NCBI GenBank assembly: GCA_017626015.1
Contig: JAGAJO010000009.1
Span: forward strand, 124,001 to 188,000
Direction: 5' to 3'
Source of the DNA: Ruminococcus sp.
Lineage (GTDB): Bacteria > Bacillota > Clostridia > Oscillospirales > Ruminococcaceae
DNA: 64,000 nt
Numbering within the stretch: position 1 is the first letter of the stretch; each line of letters opens with the position of its first letter. The position numbers were made by a program, and so were the translations under genes. This document shows, one piece after another, positions 16,802 to 26,098 of the stretch. The notes beneath the pieces are model-generated. The model saw nothing but the letters and a program-made list of their open reading frames with translations, had not been told where the DNA came from and made no database searches.

Positions 16802-16815
16802 TGTACCAAAGTACC
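16802..16815. promoter_or_regulatory. Tandem GTACCA motif, candidate operator
   Basis: Two copies of GTACCA separated by two bases (GTACCAAAGTACCA) sit about 35 bases downstream of the -10 of the 16852-16880 promoter, inside the leader. Such GTAC-containing direct repeats fit a repressor site. No regulator gene is adjacent. Confidence 0.35.
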
Positions 16816-16851
16816 ACATGTGTCATTGCCTGATATTTAATTTACTTAATT

Positions 16852-16880
16852 ATTATAGCGTATTAAAAATCAAATTTCAA
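16852..16880 (-). promoter_or_regulatory. SigA-type promoter for the DUF2798-like gene
   Basis: On the minus strand, TTGAAA (16880-16875), 17 bases, TATAAT (16857-16852). Confidence 0.7.
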
Positions 16881-16961
16881 GAGCTGTGAACGAAATTCTA
16901 CTATTGGCGCATAGAAAGACAAAGTTATTAAAAGTTTTTGTAAGAAATTGCAATAGTACGC

Positions 16962-16991
16962 AAATAAAAGGAGCGGTTTTTTCCGCTCCTT
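16962..16991 (-). terminator. Rho-independent terminator after the helix-hairpin-helix gene
   Basis: The stem AAGGAGCGG/CCGCTCCTT (16969-16977, 16983-16991) overlaps the stop codon. A TTTTATTT tail follows on the minus strand. Confidence 0.85.
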
Positions 16992-17796
16992 ATTCCAGAA
17001 CAATATAATCTCTTATTTCCACAAGCTTGTTTTCGGTCATGCCTTCTGCATACAAAAGCTCCAGAACGTTTGTGTAACGGTCGATCTGATCTCTGATATT
17101 GATTATTTCCTCAGCAAGCTCTGGATCTATAAGAAGCTTCCGGCTTATTTCCTCAGCGTCAGCGGTATTTATATTTACCGTTTGCATTTGCGGTTCGGAT
17201 ATTTGCTGAGATGTCTCTGTATCCGTCTGCGTTTCGTACGGAATTTCTTCTGTATGAACAGTGACATCCGGCTGATCTGTTTCTGACGTTATCTCACGAT
17301 AATCGCTTTCTGATACATAAAGATATTCCTTCAGCATAGCAAGCTTAGCGTCGCCAATACCGTTGATTTCTGTCAAAAGCTCCATATTGCTTATTATGCC
17401 GACGGAGCTTCTGTATTCCAGAATACTGTCCGCCGTAACGTCTCCTACGCCGTTTATCTGTAAGAGCTCGTCCTTGGTGACAAGATTTATATCTATGGGA
17501 AACAATGCTTTTTTAGTCTGTATTTTTTCCGCAGTTGTTTTTTTATCCGTTTCCGTGTTTTTTACGGAACGGGATGTTTTGTCCTTTTCGGCAGATCCTG
17601 ACATCGCATCTTCGGATGAGTCCTCTGAGCTGTCGGAACTGCTGCTTTCGTCCGTATATGATTCATTGCGGATAACTATAGTCTGTGGCTTATCAAGGTT
17701 TAGTATAACTCCCGTAACTGCGGCAGCGGCAACTGAAATAAAAAGCACTGCGTACAAAATATTTTCTTTCAGTGCCGCTATTAACTTGTCCTTCAT
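16990..17796 (-). CDS. ComEA-like helix-hairpin-helix membrane protein
   Basis: 268 aa. One N-terminal membrane anchor (about residues 14-33) is followed by a Ser/Asp/Glu-rich spacer and then a helix-hairpin-helix DNA-binding domain (INLVTKDELLQINGVGDVTADSILEYR...INGIGDAKLAMLKEYL). After a Thr/Glu-rich linker comes a second, weaker HhH-like domain starting VNINTADAEEISRKLL. The plan resembles the DNA receptor ComEA, but ComEA normally has one HhH pair at the very C-terminus. It follows the GH3 gene by 8 bases, with a GGAAGG Shine-Dalgarno inside the GH3 end. No comEC is adjacent. dprA at 63 kb is the only other transformation-type gene seen. Confidence 0.75.
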   Translation of the reverse strand: MKDKLIAALKENILYAVLFISVAAAAVTGVILNLDKPQTIVIRNESYTDESSSSDSSEDSSEDAMSGSAEKDKTSRSVKNTETDKKTTAEKIQTKKALFPIDINLVTKDELLQINGVGDVTADSILEYRSSVGIISNMELLTEINGIGDAKLAMLKEYLYVSESDYREITSETDQPDVTVHTEEIPYETQTDTETSQQISEPQMQTVNINTADAEEISRKLLIDPELAEEIINIRDQIDRYTNVLELLYAEGMTENKLVEIRDYIVLE

Positions 17797-17804
17797 TTCA
17801 GACG

Positions 17805-20069
17805 TTAGCCTTCCATAAGCTTATTGACAGTATCGATCATTTCGTCAAGCATTTTTCTGTCAAATTCGGGTCTTTCATCGTAACCAAGAATGCCTCTGAG
17901 GGGGGTGTCCTTGAACATGGAAACCGCCATATCCTGAGACGATTCACCCAGTCCGTCTCCGTTTGAGCAAAGCATCGTATTGCAGAATTTGTTTATAAGA
18001 TCCCCGAAAACCTTTCTTCCCTCGTCACAAGCCATAACGTCTCCGACTGTGCTGTTGAAATCAAAATACATCGGAAGCTTTACATCAGAATTTACATAAA
18101 CGGATTTTGAAAGGCGTATATCCTGCGAGGATGCGCCTATGAGTATCTCAAATTCGCCGTATTCAACAAACCAGTCGCTGATGGACGGCTCATAGTAGGC
18201 AAAGGAGCGCTTTTCCAGGTGAAATGCTACCTTTTTGGTTTCGCCCGCTTTAAGGGCAACCTTTTCAAATCCTTTCAGTTCCTTTATCGGACGTATTACT
18301 GAAGATTCCTTGTCTCTGATATACAACTGAACTATTTCCATACCGTCTCTTTTTCCTGTGTTGGTAATTTCACAGGTTACGGTAAGGGTTTTGTTTTCGT
18401 TTATTTCTTCCGAGGAAACTGTCATATTTCCGTATTCAAAGGTAGTGTAGGATTTTCCGAAACCGAATGGGAAAAGTACCGGCATTTCTTTTTTCTCGTA
18501 ATATCTGTAGCCCACGAAAATTCCCTCACGGTACTGCACATCGTCTCCCGTACCGGGGAAGTTAAGATATGATGGATTATCCGAAAGCTTGACAGGGAAT
18601 GTTTCCGCAAGCTTTCCGCTTGGATTTACTTTTCCGAAAAGCAGATCGCACACTGCTCCTCCAACTGCCTGCCCGCCGAGATAGACCTCTAACAGAGCTT
18701 TAATATTGTTGATAAAAGGCATTTCCACAGGCGAACCGTTGTGCAGAACTACCACAACGTTTTTATTTATTTCACTTATTTTTTCTATAAGCTCAAGCTG
18801 ACATTCGGGCATTCTCATATGAGTTCTGTCATAGCCTTCGGACTCAAATGCGTCGGGAAGTCCCGCAAAGATAACTACCTTGTCGTTCCTTGCCGCACAC
18901 TCCAAGGCTTCTTTAAGCAGCTTTTCGTCCGTTTTGTCCTCGTCTGTAATATATCCCTGAGCGTATTCGACTTCGCAGTACTCCTTTACGGCTTCCAGAG
19001 CAGATGTAACTTTAAAGGAATTTATATGCGAGCTTCCGCCGCCCTGATATCTCGGTTTCTGAGCAAAATATCCTATAAAGCAGATCTTGTCATTTTTATC
19101 AAGCGGAAGTATATCGTCTTCGTTTTTGAGAAGCACCGAACACTGTGCCGAAATTTTTCTTGCAAGCTCATGCTGCTTTTCTTTATCCCATACTGCGTCG
19201 GATCTGCTTTCCTCCGCCCTGTCGACCAGCTCCAGTACCCGTCTTACGCACTTGTCAAGCTCCTCCGTTGAAAGCTCACCTTTGTTGACTGCTTCTACGA
19301 TAAGCTTGTCGTTTTTGCCGAAGCTTGCGGGCATTTCAAGGTCAAGACCTGCTTTAATTCCTTCGACTCTGTCATCTACAGCGCCCCAGTCACTCATAAC
19401 AAGTCCCTTGAAATCCCATTCGTCCCGGAGTACATCTGTGAGAAGCCATTTGTTCTGTGACGAATGCACTCCGTTTATACGGTTATAGGAACACATTATC
19501 GTCCAGGGCTTTGCCTTTTTCACAGCTGCTTCAAAGGCTGAAAGATAGATCTCTCTCAGTGTTCTCTCGTCGATCTTTTCATCGCAGGTAAGACGTCTGG
19601 TTTCCTGATTATTGCAGGCAAAATGCTTAAGAGAGGTCCCTACGCCTTTGCTCTGCACGCCCTTTATATGAGCGCACGCCATTTCCGACGCAAGATACGG
19701 ATCCTCGGAAAAATATTCAAAGTTTCTTCCGCAGACCGGTGAACGCTTTATATTGCATCCGGGTCCGAGAATAACGGAAACGTTTTCAGCCTGACACTCT
19801 TCGCCCAGAGCTTTTCCCATGGTTTCCAGCAGCTTTCTGTCAAATGAGCATGCAAGTGCGCTTGCTGTGGGAAAGCATACGGCTTTTATTGCTTCATTGG
19901 GATTTTGCGCATTTTCAATATTTTTTCTCAGACCGTGAGGACCGTCGGATACCATTATTCTGGGGATCTCCAGTCTGTCCACGCTTTTTGTGTGCCAGAA
20001 ATCGCTGCCCGAACATAAAGACGCTTTTTCTTCGAGAGTAAGTTCCTTAAGTATTTTTTCAATGTTCAT
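17805..20069 (-). CDS. Glycoside hydrolase family 3 beta-glucosidase
   Basis: 754 aa without a signal peptide, so intracellular. It hydrolyses beta-linked gluco- or related oligosaccharides taken up by the cell. The GH3 N-terminal barrel carries DGPHGLR (about residues 42-48), SLKHFACNNQE, and the nucleophile Asp227 in VMSDWGAVDD. The C-terminal alpha/beta domain and a fibronectin-III-like domain (TVTCEITNTGKRDGMEIVQLYI) follow. An extra C-terminal segment of about 80 residues is present, as in many Ruminococcus GH3 enzymes. The Shine-Dalgarno is CCGGAGG. No transporter or regulator is adjacent. It is followed by the HhH gene. Confidence 0.92.
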   Translation of the reverse strand: MNIEKILKELTLEEKASLCSGSDFWHTKSVDRLEIPRIMVSDGPHGLRKNIENAQNPNEAIKAVCFPTASALACSFDRKLLETMGKALGEECQAENVSVILGPGCNIKRSPVCGRNFEYFSEDPYLASEMACAHIKGVQSKGVGTSLKHFACNNQETRRLTCDEKIDERTLREIYLSAFEAAVKKAKPWTIMCSYNRINGVHSSQNKWLLTDVLRDEWDFKGLVMSDWGAVDDRVEGIKAGLDLEMPASFGKNDKLIVEAVNKGELSTEELDKCVRRVLELVDRAEESRSDAVWDKEKQHELARKISAQCSVLLKNEDDILPLDKNDKICFIGYFAQKPRYQGGGSSHINSFKVTSALEAVKEYCEVEYAQGYITDEDKTDEKLLKEALECAARNDKVVIFAGLPDAFESEGYDRTHMRMPECQLELIEKISEINKNVVVVLHNGSPVEMPFINNIKALLEVYLGGQAVGGAVCDLLFGKVNPSGKLAETFPVKLSDNPSYLNFPGTGDDVQYREGIFVGYRYYEKKEMPVLFPFGFGKSYTTFEYGNMTVSSEEINENKTLTVTCEITNTGKRDGMEIVQLYIRDKESSVIRPIKELKGFEKVALKAGETKKVAFHLEKRSFAYYEPSISDWFVEYGEFEILIGASSQDIRLSKSVYVNSDVKLPMYFDFNSTVGDVMACDEGRKVFGDLINKFCNTMLCSNGDGLGESSQDMAVSMFKDTPLRGILGYDERPEFDRKMLDEMIDTVNKLMEG

Positions 20070-20190
20070 TTTTATGACCTCCGGTTTTTATACAGTTGAC
20101 CTGTTTAATATTTTAACAAAAGATTTATCCGCTGCCTATAGTTTAAGTTTAACATATTTATCGACATATTTCTACATTTTGTATGCAAAT

Positions 20191-20628
20191 TTACATGTTG
20201 TTAACAATAAGAGATTCCAAAGTCCTTTCAAATTCCGTATCCTGCTGTTTTTTCCTTTTTTGGGGACCCTTTAGTCTGCCGCCTGATTTGCGTATTTTCT
20301 TTGCGGCATATCTTGCTCCGAGCAGTGACGAAATATTCTCATCGCTGTATACAAGTCCGTTCTGGTTTATAGCAAATGCGTTTCTGGCAAGACACATTGC
20401 CGCCAGTCCGTAATCCTGAGTTACTGCGATATCTCCCTTTCCGATAAGGTTCACCAGTCTGAAATCAGCGCTGTCCGCACCCTTGTCAACTGTGATGACC
20501 CTGACGCCTTCATATGAAAAAACATGAGCCGTATCGCATATTATCGTTACCGGAACGCAATATCGCTTTGCCAGCATGACGGTCAGACCGACTACCGGGC
20601 AGCCGTCAGCGTCTATAAAGATCTCCAC
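20191..20628 (-). CDS. UPF0178 (YaiI/YqxD family) protein
   Basis: 145 aa with the family signature EIFIDADGCPV at the N-terminus, TVDKGADSADFRLVN, and AVTQDYGLAAMCLARNA. The fold is related to PIN/NYN-type nucleases with conserved acidic residues, but activity has not been assigned in the family. The C-terminus is basic. It overlaps the upstream HD-hydrolase stop by one base, forming a two-gene operon. Confidence 0.9.
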   Translation of the reverse strand: MEIFIDADGCPVVGLTVMLAKRYCVPVTIICDTAHVFSYEGVRVITVDKGADSADFRLVNLIGKGDIAVTQDYGLAAMCLARNAFAINQNGLVYSDENISSLLGARYAAKKIRKSGGRLKGPQKRKKQQDTEFERTLESLIVNNM

Positions 20629-21224
20629 TATTCTTTCCCTTCAATGTAGAAGGTCGATTCCATATCGGCAATATGGACAGCCAGAGCAAGCGGGTACATT
20701 TCCAGAGCTTTTCCTATAGTATTTGTGTTTTCTTCTCCGGAAAATCCCATATGCCAGCGTATCGCCATAGCCTCCTCACGGGTAAGGCGCATATAGCTGC
20801 TGACTATGTAAACGGATTTCTCCCCGTGTCCGTAGGGCAATGTGTCGTGGTATTCGTAATATGGTACCTTTTCCCATACGCCCTGTTCGTTTTTGGCGTT
20901 CCGGAAGCTCACCCTGTAAAGATTGACCTTGCATATGTCGTGAAGCAATGATACGATAGCTATGCTTTCATCGGGGTATGACAGTCCGTACTCATTCTGA
21001 ACACGGTTCCTTTCAAGATAGTCCTTAAGACAGTCGTATACGTGCAGACTGTGTTCGCACAGTCCTCCTTCGTATGCGCCGTGATACCGTGTTGACGCCG
21101 GTGCGGAAAAGAAATCGCTGCTTTCTCCCAGCAGATAATTCATCAGCTTATCCGCACCCGGTCTTGTTATATTTTCTTTGTATATTTCCACAAATCGGTC
21201 CTTATTTTCCGTAAGCTTTGACAT
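20628..21224 (-). CDS. HD-domain hydrolase
   Basis: 198 aa. The metal motifs are EHSLHVYD (His), LLHDICK (HD) and a later IRWHMG His. The pattern RYHGAYEGGLCEHSLHVYD resembles the HD part of YhaM-type proteins and phage or housekeeping HD phosphohydrolases. The substrate is unknown; nucleotides or RNA ends are possible. AGGAGG lies 7 bases before the ATG. It is transcribed divergently from glmS. Confidence 0.85.
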   Translation of the reverse strand: MSKLTENKDRFVEIYKENITRPGADKLMNYLLGESSDFFSAPASTRYHGAYEGGLCEHSLHVYDCLKDYLERNRVQNEYGLSYPDESIAIVSLLHDICKVNLYRVSFRNAKNEQGVWEKVPYYEYHDTLPYGHGEKSVYIVSSYMRLTREEAMAIRWHMGFSGEENTNTIGKALEMYPLALAVHIADMESTFYIEGKE

Positions 21225-21352
21225 AAAATTCCTCCTGTCACAGTATACTTATAGAAGCGGTTAGATTAAGTTTTCTCTTTTTATTATAGTATATCACATT
21301 TTCGGACATATGAAAAGATTTTTTTCTGAATTTTTTATTTTTTCTGTTTCTA

Positions 21353-21381
21353 TTGATTTTAAACCTGAAATGTGTTATTAT
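21353..21381 (+). promoter_or_regulatory. SigA-type promoter for glmS
   Basis: TTGATT (21353-21358), 17 bases, TATTAT (21376-21381), about 40 bases before the ATG. The leader is too short for a glmS ribozyme, and no ribozyme core was seen. Confidence 0.65.
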
Positions 21382-21424
21382 AGTATAAAAAGTACAGGTC
21401 ATTTATTGTGAAAGGAGCTTTTTT

Positions 21425-23245
21425 ATGTGCGGTATAGTTGGTTATGTCGGCGCAAGAGAGTGTACCGAGGTTCTGCTCGATTCGCTTTCCAAGCTTGAAT
21501 ACAGAGGATACGATTCAGCCGGAATCGCGGTTTTTGAAAACGGTGAGATCAGAACGCAGAAATCCAAGGGGAAGATCTCGGATCTGATAGAGAAGATGGA
21601 TAAAGAGGGGAGGATCAGCGGTCACTGCGGGATCGGACATACCCGCTGGGCAACTCACGGAGAGCCGTCGGACATTAATTCGCACCCCCACGGCAATGCA
21701 AACATTACGATAGTACATAACGGAATTATCGAAAATTACAAAAAGATAAAGGAATTCCTTGAAAAAAAGGGTTATGTTTTTGAGAGCCAGACCGATACGG
21801 AAACTGTGGCAAAGCTTCTTGACTGTTTCTACGAGGGAAATCCTCTTTCCACGATACAGCGTGTTCTGGACGAGATCGAAGGCTCTTACGCTCTCGGAAT
21901 AATGTTTAAGGATTACCCCAACAGGATCTATGCGGTGAGAAAGGATTCTCCGCTTATCGTTGCATCGGGAGAAAACGAGGCGTTTATTGCGTCCGACGTT
22001 CCTGCTGTGCTTAAATATACGAAGAATTTCTATCTGCTTGAACAGGACGAGATAGCTGTTCTGGATAACGGCAGGGTGGAGTTTTACGACGATCACGGCG
22101 CACCGATAAGAAAAGAGATGCATATTGCCGATTTTGATATGGAGGCTGCCGAAAAGGGCGGATATGCGCATTTTATGCTCAAGGAAATACACGAGCAGCC
22201 CACCGCTGTCAGAACTACAGTCACACCGAGAATTTCCGACGGTATGCCTTGCCTTGAGGAATGCGGCATGACATACGACAGGCTTAAGAGCTATAATAAT
22301 ATATTTGTGGTTGCCTGCGGCACTGCAATGCACGCAGGACTTGTCGGCAAGTATGTTATTGAGAAGATCGCCAGGATCCCTGTGACAGTGGACGTTGCGT
22401 CGGAATTCAGGTATCGCAATCCGATCCTTTGCAGCGAGGATCTGGTCATACTTGTTTCGCAGTCCGGCGAGACTGCCGATACTCTTGAAGCGCTGAGACT
22501 TGCCAAAAGAAACGGCGCCGACACCCTTTCCATAGTTAATGTAAAGGGCTCATCAATAGCGAGAGAATCTGATATGGTTTTGTATACTCATGCAGGTCCC
22601 GAGATCTCCGTCGCTTCAACAAAGGCGTATATGGTACAGCTTTCCGTTTTTTATCTTATCGCATTCGCTCTTGCATATGCTGACGGTAAGATAAGCACGG
22701 AGGAATGTAAGCGCCTGACCTCCGAGCTTCAGACCGTTCCTGAGGTCATTGATAAAATACTGGAGAAGCCCGGGGACTGTCAGTATGTTGCCTCTCAGCT
22801 TGTCAATTCCGAAAATCTTCTGTATATAGGCAGAGGACTGGACTATGCGCTTTCAATGGAAGGATCTTTGAAGCTTAAGGAAATTTCATATATCCATTCC
22901 GAGTCATACGCTGCCGGAGAGCTTAAGCATGGAACTATTTCCCTTGTTACATCAGGTATGCCTGTAATTGCTGTAGCTACGCAAAGAGATCTGTTTGACA
23001 AAACGATCAGCAACGTTAAGGAAGTCAAAGCAAGAGGCGCCAAGGTCATTATGGTAACTCATGAAAACAGTGATGTTGACAGCGACGCTGCGGATATAGT
23101 AATAGGTCTGCCGACAATAGACGATCTGCTTATGCCTATGACGGCTGTTGTTCCGTTGCAGCTTATCGCATATTATACCTCCGTTCTCAGAGGAAACGAC
23201 GTTGATAAGCCGAGAAATCTCGCAAAGTCGGTTACGGTGGAATAA
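21425..23245 (+). CDS. glmS: Glutamine-fructose-6-phosphate aminotransferase (isomerizing)
   Basis: Makes glucosamine-6-phosphate from fructose-6-phosphate and glutamine, the entry step to peptidoglycan amino sugars. The catalytic Cys2 is in MCGIVGYVG. The glutaminase motifs GHTRWATHG and HNGIIEN are present, followed by two SIS sugar-isomerase domains (SQSGETADT; SIASTKAY-like SVASTKAY) and the C-terminal KPRNLAKSVTVE. At 606 aa it has the standard length. GAAAGGAG precedes the start. It is closed by a terminator before the HAD gene. Confidence 0.98.
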   Translation: MCGIVGYVGARECTEVLLDSLSKLEYRGYDSAGIAVFENGEIRTQKSKGKISDLIEKMDKEGRISGHCGIGHTRWATHGEPSDINSHPHGNANITIVHNGIIENYKKIKEFLEKKGYVFESQTDTETVAKLLDCFYEGNPLSTIQRVLDEIEGSYALGIMFKDYPNRIYAVRKDSPLIVASGENEAFIASDVPAVLKYTKNFYLLEQDEIAVLDNGRVEFYDDHGAPIRKEMHIADFDMEAAEKGGYAHFMLKEIHEQPTAVRTTVTPRISDGMPCLEECGMTYDRLKSYNNIFVVACGTAMHAGLVGKYVIEKIARIPVTVDVASEFRYRNPILCSEDLVILVSQSGETADTLEALRLAKRNGADTLSIVNVKGSSIARESDMVLYTHAGPEISVASTKAYMVQLSVFYLIAFALAYADGKISTEECKRLTSELQTVPEVIDKILEKPGDCQYVASQLVNSENLLYIGRGLDYALSMEGSLKLKEISYIHSESYAAGELKHGTISLVTSGMPVIAVATQRDLFDKTISNVKEVKARGAKVIMVTHENSDVDSDAADIVIGLPTIDDLLMPMTAVVPLQLIAYYTSVLRGNDVDKPRNLAKSVTVE

Positions 23246-23276
23246 CTGTCAGCTTTATGCAAAAAAATAAAAATTC

Positions 23277-23307
23277 GGCGGCCGTTTACTGCGGCTGCCT
23301 GTTTTTA
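23277..23307 (+). terminator. Rho-independent terminator after glmS
   Basis: The stem GGCGGCCG / CGGCTGCC (23277-23284, 23292-23299; one G-U pair) is followed by TGTTTTT. The next gene starts 13 bases later, so read-through may feed it. Confidence 0.7.
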
Positions 23308-23319
23308 CGGAGGCTTTAA

Positions 23320-23967
23320 ATGAACAGGTACAAGGCTTACATTTTCGATTTTGATCTGACGCTTGCGGACTCGTCCGAGGGGATCCTTATTTGCTTTAAG
23401 CATGTTTTAAAAGAATTTGGTTACAGGATCCCGGACGACATGACGATATACAACACCATAGGCATGACCCTTGTGGACGCTTTTGATCTGCTTACTGGAA
23501 TTCCATGTAATCCTGAACGGGAGGATATGCGAAAAGCTTATGTAAAAAAAGCTGACGAGGTAATGGTAAGCCACACTTATTTTTACGGCGATACAATAAG
23601 TATTATGCAGTCGCTGCGTGATTCGGGGGCAAAGGTGGGGATAGTTTCCACTAAGTTCCGCTACCGTATCGAGCAGACCTTTGAGGCTCAGGCACATACT
23701 CACCCTTACGATGCGATCGTCGGAGGGGAAGATGTCAGCGCTGCAAAGCCGGACCCTCAGGGACTCAGACTTATGCTTGAACGTTTAGGCATAAGCGAAA
23801 GCGATGCTCTTTATATCGGTGACAGCTATATCGACGCCGGGACGGCACAGAATGCATGTGTGGATTTTGCGGGAGTTTTAACAGGCCCCACAACACGAAG
23901 CGAGTTTAATGTTTATCCCAATATTTACATCGGAGAAAGCTTAAGAGATATATTAAGCAACATATGA
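23320..23967 (+). CDS. HAD-superfamily phosphatase (phosphoglycolate phosphatase-like)
   Basis: 215 aa. HAD motif I is FDFDLTLADSS, with IVSTKFR for motif II, the Lys in SAAKPDPQGL and motif IV IGDSYIDAGTA. The cap domain is of the PGP/PpaX type. The likely substrate is a small phosphate ester or pyrophosphate; it cannot be decided from sequence. GGAGG lies upstream of the ATG. It follows glmS. Confidence 0.88.
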   Translation: MNRYKAYIFDFDLTLADSSEGILICFKHVLKEFGYRIPDDMTIYNTIGMTLVDAFDLLTGIPCNPEREDMRKAYVKKADEVMVSHTYFYGDTISIMQSLRDSGAKVGIVSTKFRYRIEQTFEAQAHTHPYDAIVGGEDVSAAKPDPQGLRLMLERLGISESDALYIGDSYIDAGTAQNACVDFAGVLTGPTTRSEFNVYPNIYIGESLRDILSNI

Positions 23968-24007
23968 ATTATTTGTAAAAATAGTAATAAAACATTATGA
24001 AAAAACC

Positions 24008-24036
24008 TTGCCTATTTATAAGTTTAATGCTATAAT
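24008..24036 (+). promoter_or_regulatory. SigA-type promoter for the yicC-spoVM operon
   Basis: TTGCCT (24008-24013), 17 bases, TATAAT (24031-24036). It is the only strong promoter seen before the long housekeeping operon. Confidence 0.75.
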
Positions 24037-24089
24037 ATAAGGTAAATAATTATACGGATAAGCAATAAGCATGAAAGGATCTGCAAACT

Positions 24090-24977
24090 ATGATAAAAAG
24101 TATGACCGGCTTCGGCCGAGAGCATATAGTTGCTAACGGACGGGAGATAATTGTAGAGATCCGTTCGGTAAATCACAGATATTACGAGTTCGCTGCCAGA
24201 ACACCCAGAGCTTACGGATATCTTGACGAAAAGCTCAAGGGATTCCTTAAAAGCGGGATCTCCAGAGGCAAGGTGGAGGTCTCTGTTTCTATTTACAACC
24301 AGGAAGGTACTGACGCTGAGATCGAGCTTAACAAGTCGGTTGCGCTGGGATATCTTAACGCTCTCAGAAACGCTGCGGACGAGCTTGATCTGGACGATGA
24401 TCTGGTGCTGTCAAACGTCATGAGACTCCCCGATGTTTTTACTGTTGTTAAAAAGACGGAGGACGAGGAAGTAATATGGAACGAGGTCAGAACCGTTGCT
24501 CAGACAGCTCTTGACAGATTTGTTGATATGAGAGTTGCCGAGGGAGAAAAAATGTACGATGACATAAGCGGCAGACTTGATTATATTGAGGAAACGGTGG
24601 GAAAGATCGAAAGCAGACAGCCTTCGGTCGTTCAGTCGTACAGTGACAGGCTTTATGCGAAAATTTCTGAAACTCTTGCGGATCTCGGTCTTGACAGCAT
24701 AGATAAGCAAAGGATATTGACCGAAGTTGCAATATTTGCCGATAAGGTCGCTATCGACGAGGAAACCGTAAGACTCAGAAGTCATATTTCACAGTTCAGA
24801 GATCTTATAAATTCAGACGAGCCTGTGGGAAGAAAGCTCGATTTTCTCGTTCAGGAAGTCAACAGAGAGGTAAATACCATTGGCTCCAAGGCGAATGACC
24901 TGGAGATAACAAAAATGGTGGTTGACCTTAAGGCTGAGATCGAAAAAATAAGGGAACAGATCCAGAATATTGAATAG
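24090..24977 (+). CDS. YicC-family endoribonuclease
   Basis: 295-aa YicC/YloC family protein. It starts IKSMTGFGR and carries the paired family segments [12 protein letters not shown] and the C-terminal [30 protein letters not shown]-type region (motif present in full). Members are RNases or RNA-decay adaptors linked to RNase E/PNPase in other bacteria. It is the first gene of the long operon, followed by remA as in B. subtilis (yloC-remA-gmk). Confidence 0.93.
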   Translation: MIKSMTGFGREHIVANGREIIVEIRSVNHRYYEFAARTPRAYGYLDEKLKGFLKSGISRGKVEVSVSIYNQEGTDAEIELNKSVALGYLNALRNAADELDLDDDLVLSNVMRLPDVFTVVKKTEDEEVIWNEVRTVAQTALDRFVDMRVAEGEKMYDDISGRLDYIEETVGKIESRQPSVVQSYSDRLYAKISETLADLGLDSIDKQRILTEVAIFADKVAIDEETVRLRSHISQFRDLINSDEPVGRKLDFLVQEVNREVNTIGSKANDLEITKMVVDLKAEIEKIREQIQNIE

Positions 24978-24991
24978 CTCGGAGGTATATT

Positions 24992-25246
24992 ATGCAGCTT
25001 ATTAACGTCGGCTTCGGAAACATGGTTTCCTCTTCACGGGTCGTGGCTATAGTTTCTCCGGATTCTGCGCCGATAAAAAGGATAATTCAGGAGGCCAAGG
25101 ATAAGGGAACTCTTATTGATGCCACATACGGAAGAAGAACCAGGGCGGTCATCGTTATGGACAGCGATCATGTGGTGCTGTCGGCGGTCGCACCTGAAAC
25201 GGTGGGCGGACGTGCCTGCGGCGAGGAGGATGATGAGATTGAGTGA
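24992..25246 (+). CDS. remA: RemA-like regulatory protein (DUF370)
   Basis: 84 aa. The family sequence [21 protein letters not shown] is at the start, and the [21 protein letters not shown] segment follows. RemA is a small DNA-binding protein that activates biofilm-matrix and osmoprotection genes in B. subtilis, forming an oligomeric ring-like DNA wrapper. The C-terminal tail is acidic (CGEEDDEIE). CTCGGAGG lies before the ATG. The end overlaps the gmk start. Confidence 0.92.
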   Translation: MQLINVGFGNMVSSSRVVAIVSPDSAPIKRIIQEAKDKGTLIDATYGRRTRAVIVMDSDHVVLSAVAPETVGGRACGEEDDEIE

Positions 25247-25880
25247 AAACAATGCAAAGCTATTTGTGATTTCCGCTCCGTCAGGCTGTGGAAAGGGTAC
25301 AGTGCTGGGAGAGGTGTTTAAAAACAGAGACGTTTTTTTTTCCGTATCCTGTACGACCAGAAAGCCCAGGTCAGGCGAGGTAAACGGCGTGCATTATCAT
25401 TTTATCGATAATATTCAGTTTGAAAAAATGGCTGCCGAAGGAAAATTTCTGGAGCATGCCGGTTTTGTGGATCATTATTACGGTACGCCTAAGCTTCCGG
25501 TGACCGAAAATCTTGCCGCAGGCAGGGATGTCGTTCTGGAAATCGAGACAAACGGCGCATTCCAGGTAAAAAAAGCTATGCCGGAGGCGGTGCTGCTGTT
25601 TATACTTCCCCCTTCCGTCAAAGAGATAGACAGAAGGCTTCATAAGCGTGGTACAGAGGAGGAAGAGGTAATTTCCAAGCGTGTCAGCGAAGCGGCAGGA
25701 GAAATTGCCAAGGCGGTAGACTACGATTATGTTATTATGAACGACAGGCTTGAAGACGCTGTCGAGGATTTTATAACCGTAATGAACGGAGTAAAAAGCG
25801 GCGACGGCTCTGCCGAAAGGTTCAGATCAGATAACAGCGATACAAAGAAATTGATTGAAGAGGTGCTTAATAATGCTTAG
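25233..25880 (+). CDS. gmk: Guanylate kinase
   Basis: Phosphorylates GMP to GDP in purine nucleotide synthesis. The P-loop [12 protein letters not shown] is followed by [19 protein letters not shown] and [10 protein letters not shown]. The total of about 213 aa is normal. The start is ambiguous: ATG 25233 sits 3 bases after AGGAGG, while TTG 25239 (giving SENNAKLF) has a better 9-base spacing. Both overlap the remA end. The frame is open further upstream, but that part is remA in another frame. It overlaps rpoZ by 8 bases. Confidence 0.95.
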   Translation: MRLSENNAKLFVISAPSGCGKGTVLGEVFKNRDVFFSVSCTTRKPRSGEVNGVHYHFIDNIQFEKMAAEGKFLEHAGFVDHYYGTPKLPVTENLAAGRDVVLEIETNGAFQVKKAMPEAVLLFILPPSVKEIDRRLHKRGTEEEEVISKRVSEAAGEIAKAVDYDYVIMNDRLEDAVEDFITVMNGVKSGDGSAERFRSDNSDTKKLIEEVLNNA

Positions 25881-26079
25881 ACCAGCAATATGTCAGATCC
25901 TTAAAAATAATGAAAGCTATTACTCTTTGGTAATTGCAGTTGCAAAGAGAGCGAGACAAATAACCGACGAGGCTTTTGAAAATGAGAAATCTCTCGATGA
26001 AAAGCCGGTTAAAACCGCTGTTGACGAATTTGCGGGCGGCGAGTATAAAATAATCGAAGATCCCAGTCTCAGAGCATGA
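25873..26079 (+). CDS. rpoZ: RNA polymerase omega subunit
   Basis: 68 aa. Starts [30 protein letters not shown], with the conserved SYYSLVxAVAKRARQI core of omega, which aids RNA polymerase assembly. The start lies within the end of gmk (8-base overlap), with a GAGGTG Shine-Dalgarno. gmk-rpoZ is a conserved pair. In B. subtilis coaBC follows; here priA follows directly after 19 bases. Confidence 0.93.
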   Translation: MLRPAICQILKNNESYYSLVIAVAKRARQITDEAFENEKSLDEKPVKTAVDEFAGGEYKIIEDPSLRA

Positions 26080-26098
26080 TCGTCGGGAGGCGCAGACT

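Noticed and set aside
21382-21424. glmS ribozyme before glmS
   Set aside because: The region between the promoter and the start codon is about 40 bases, far too short for the ribozyme, and no core motif is visible.
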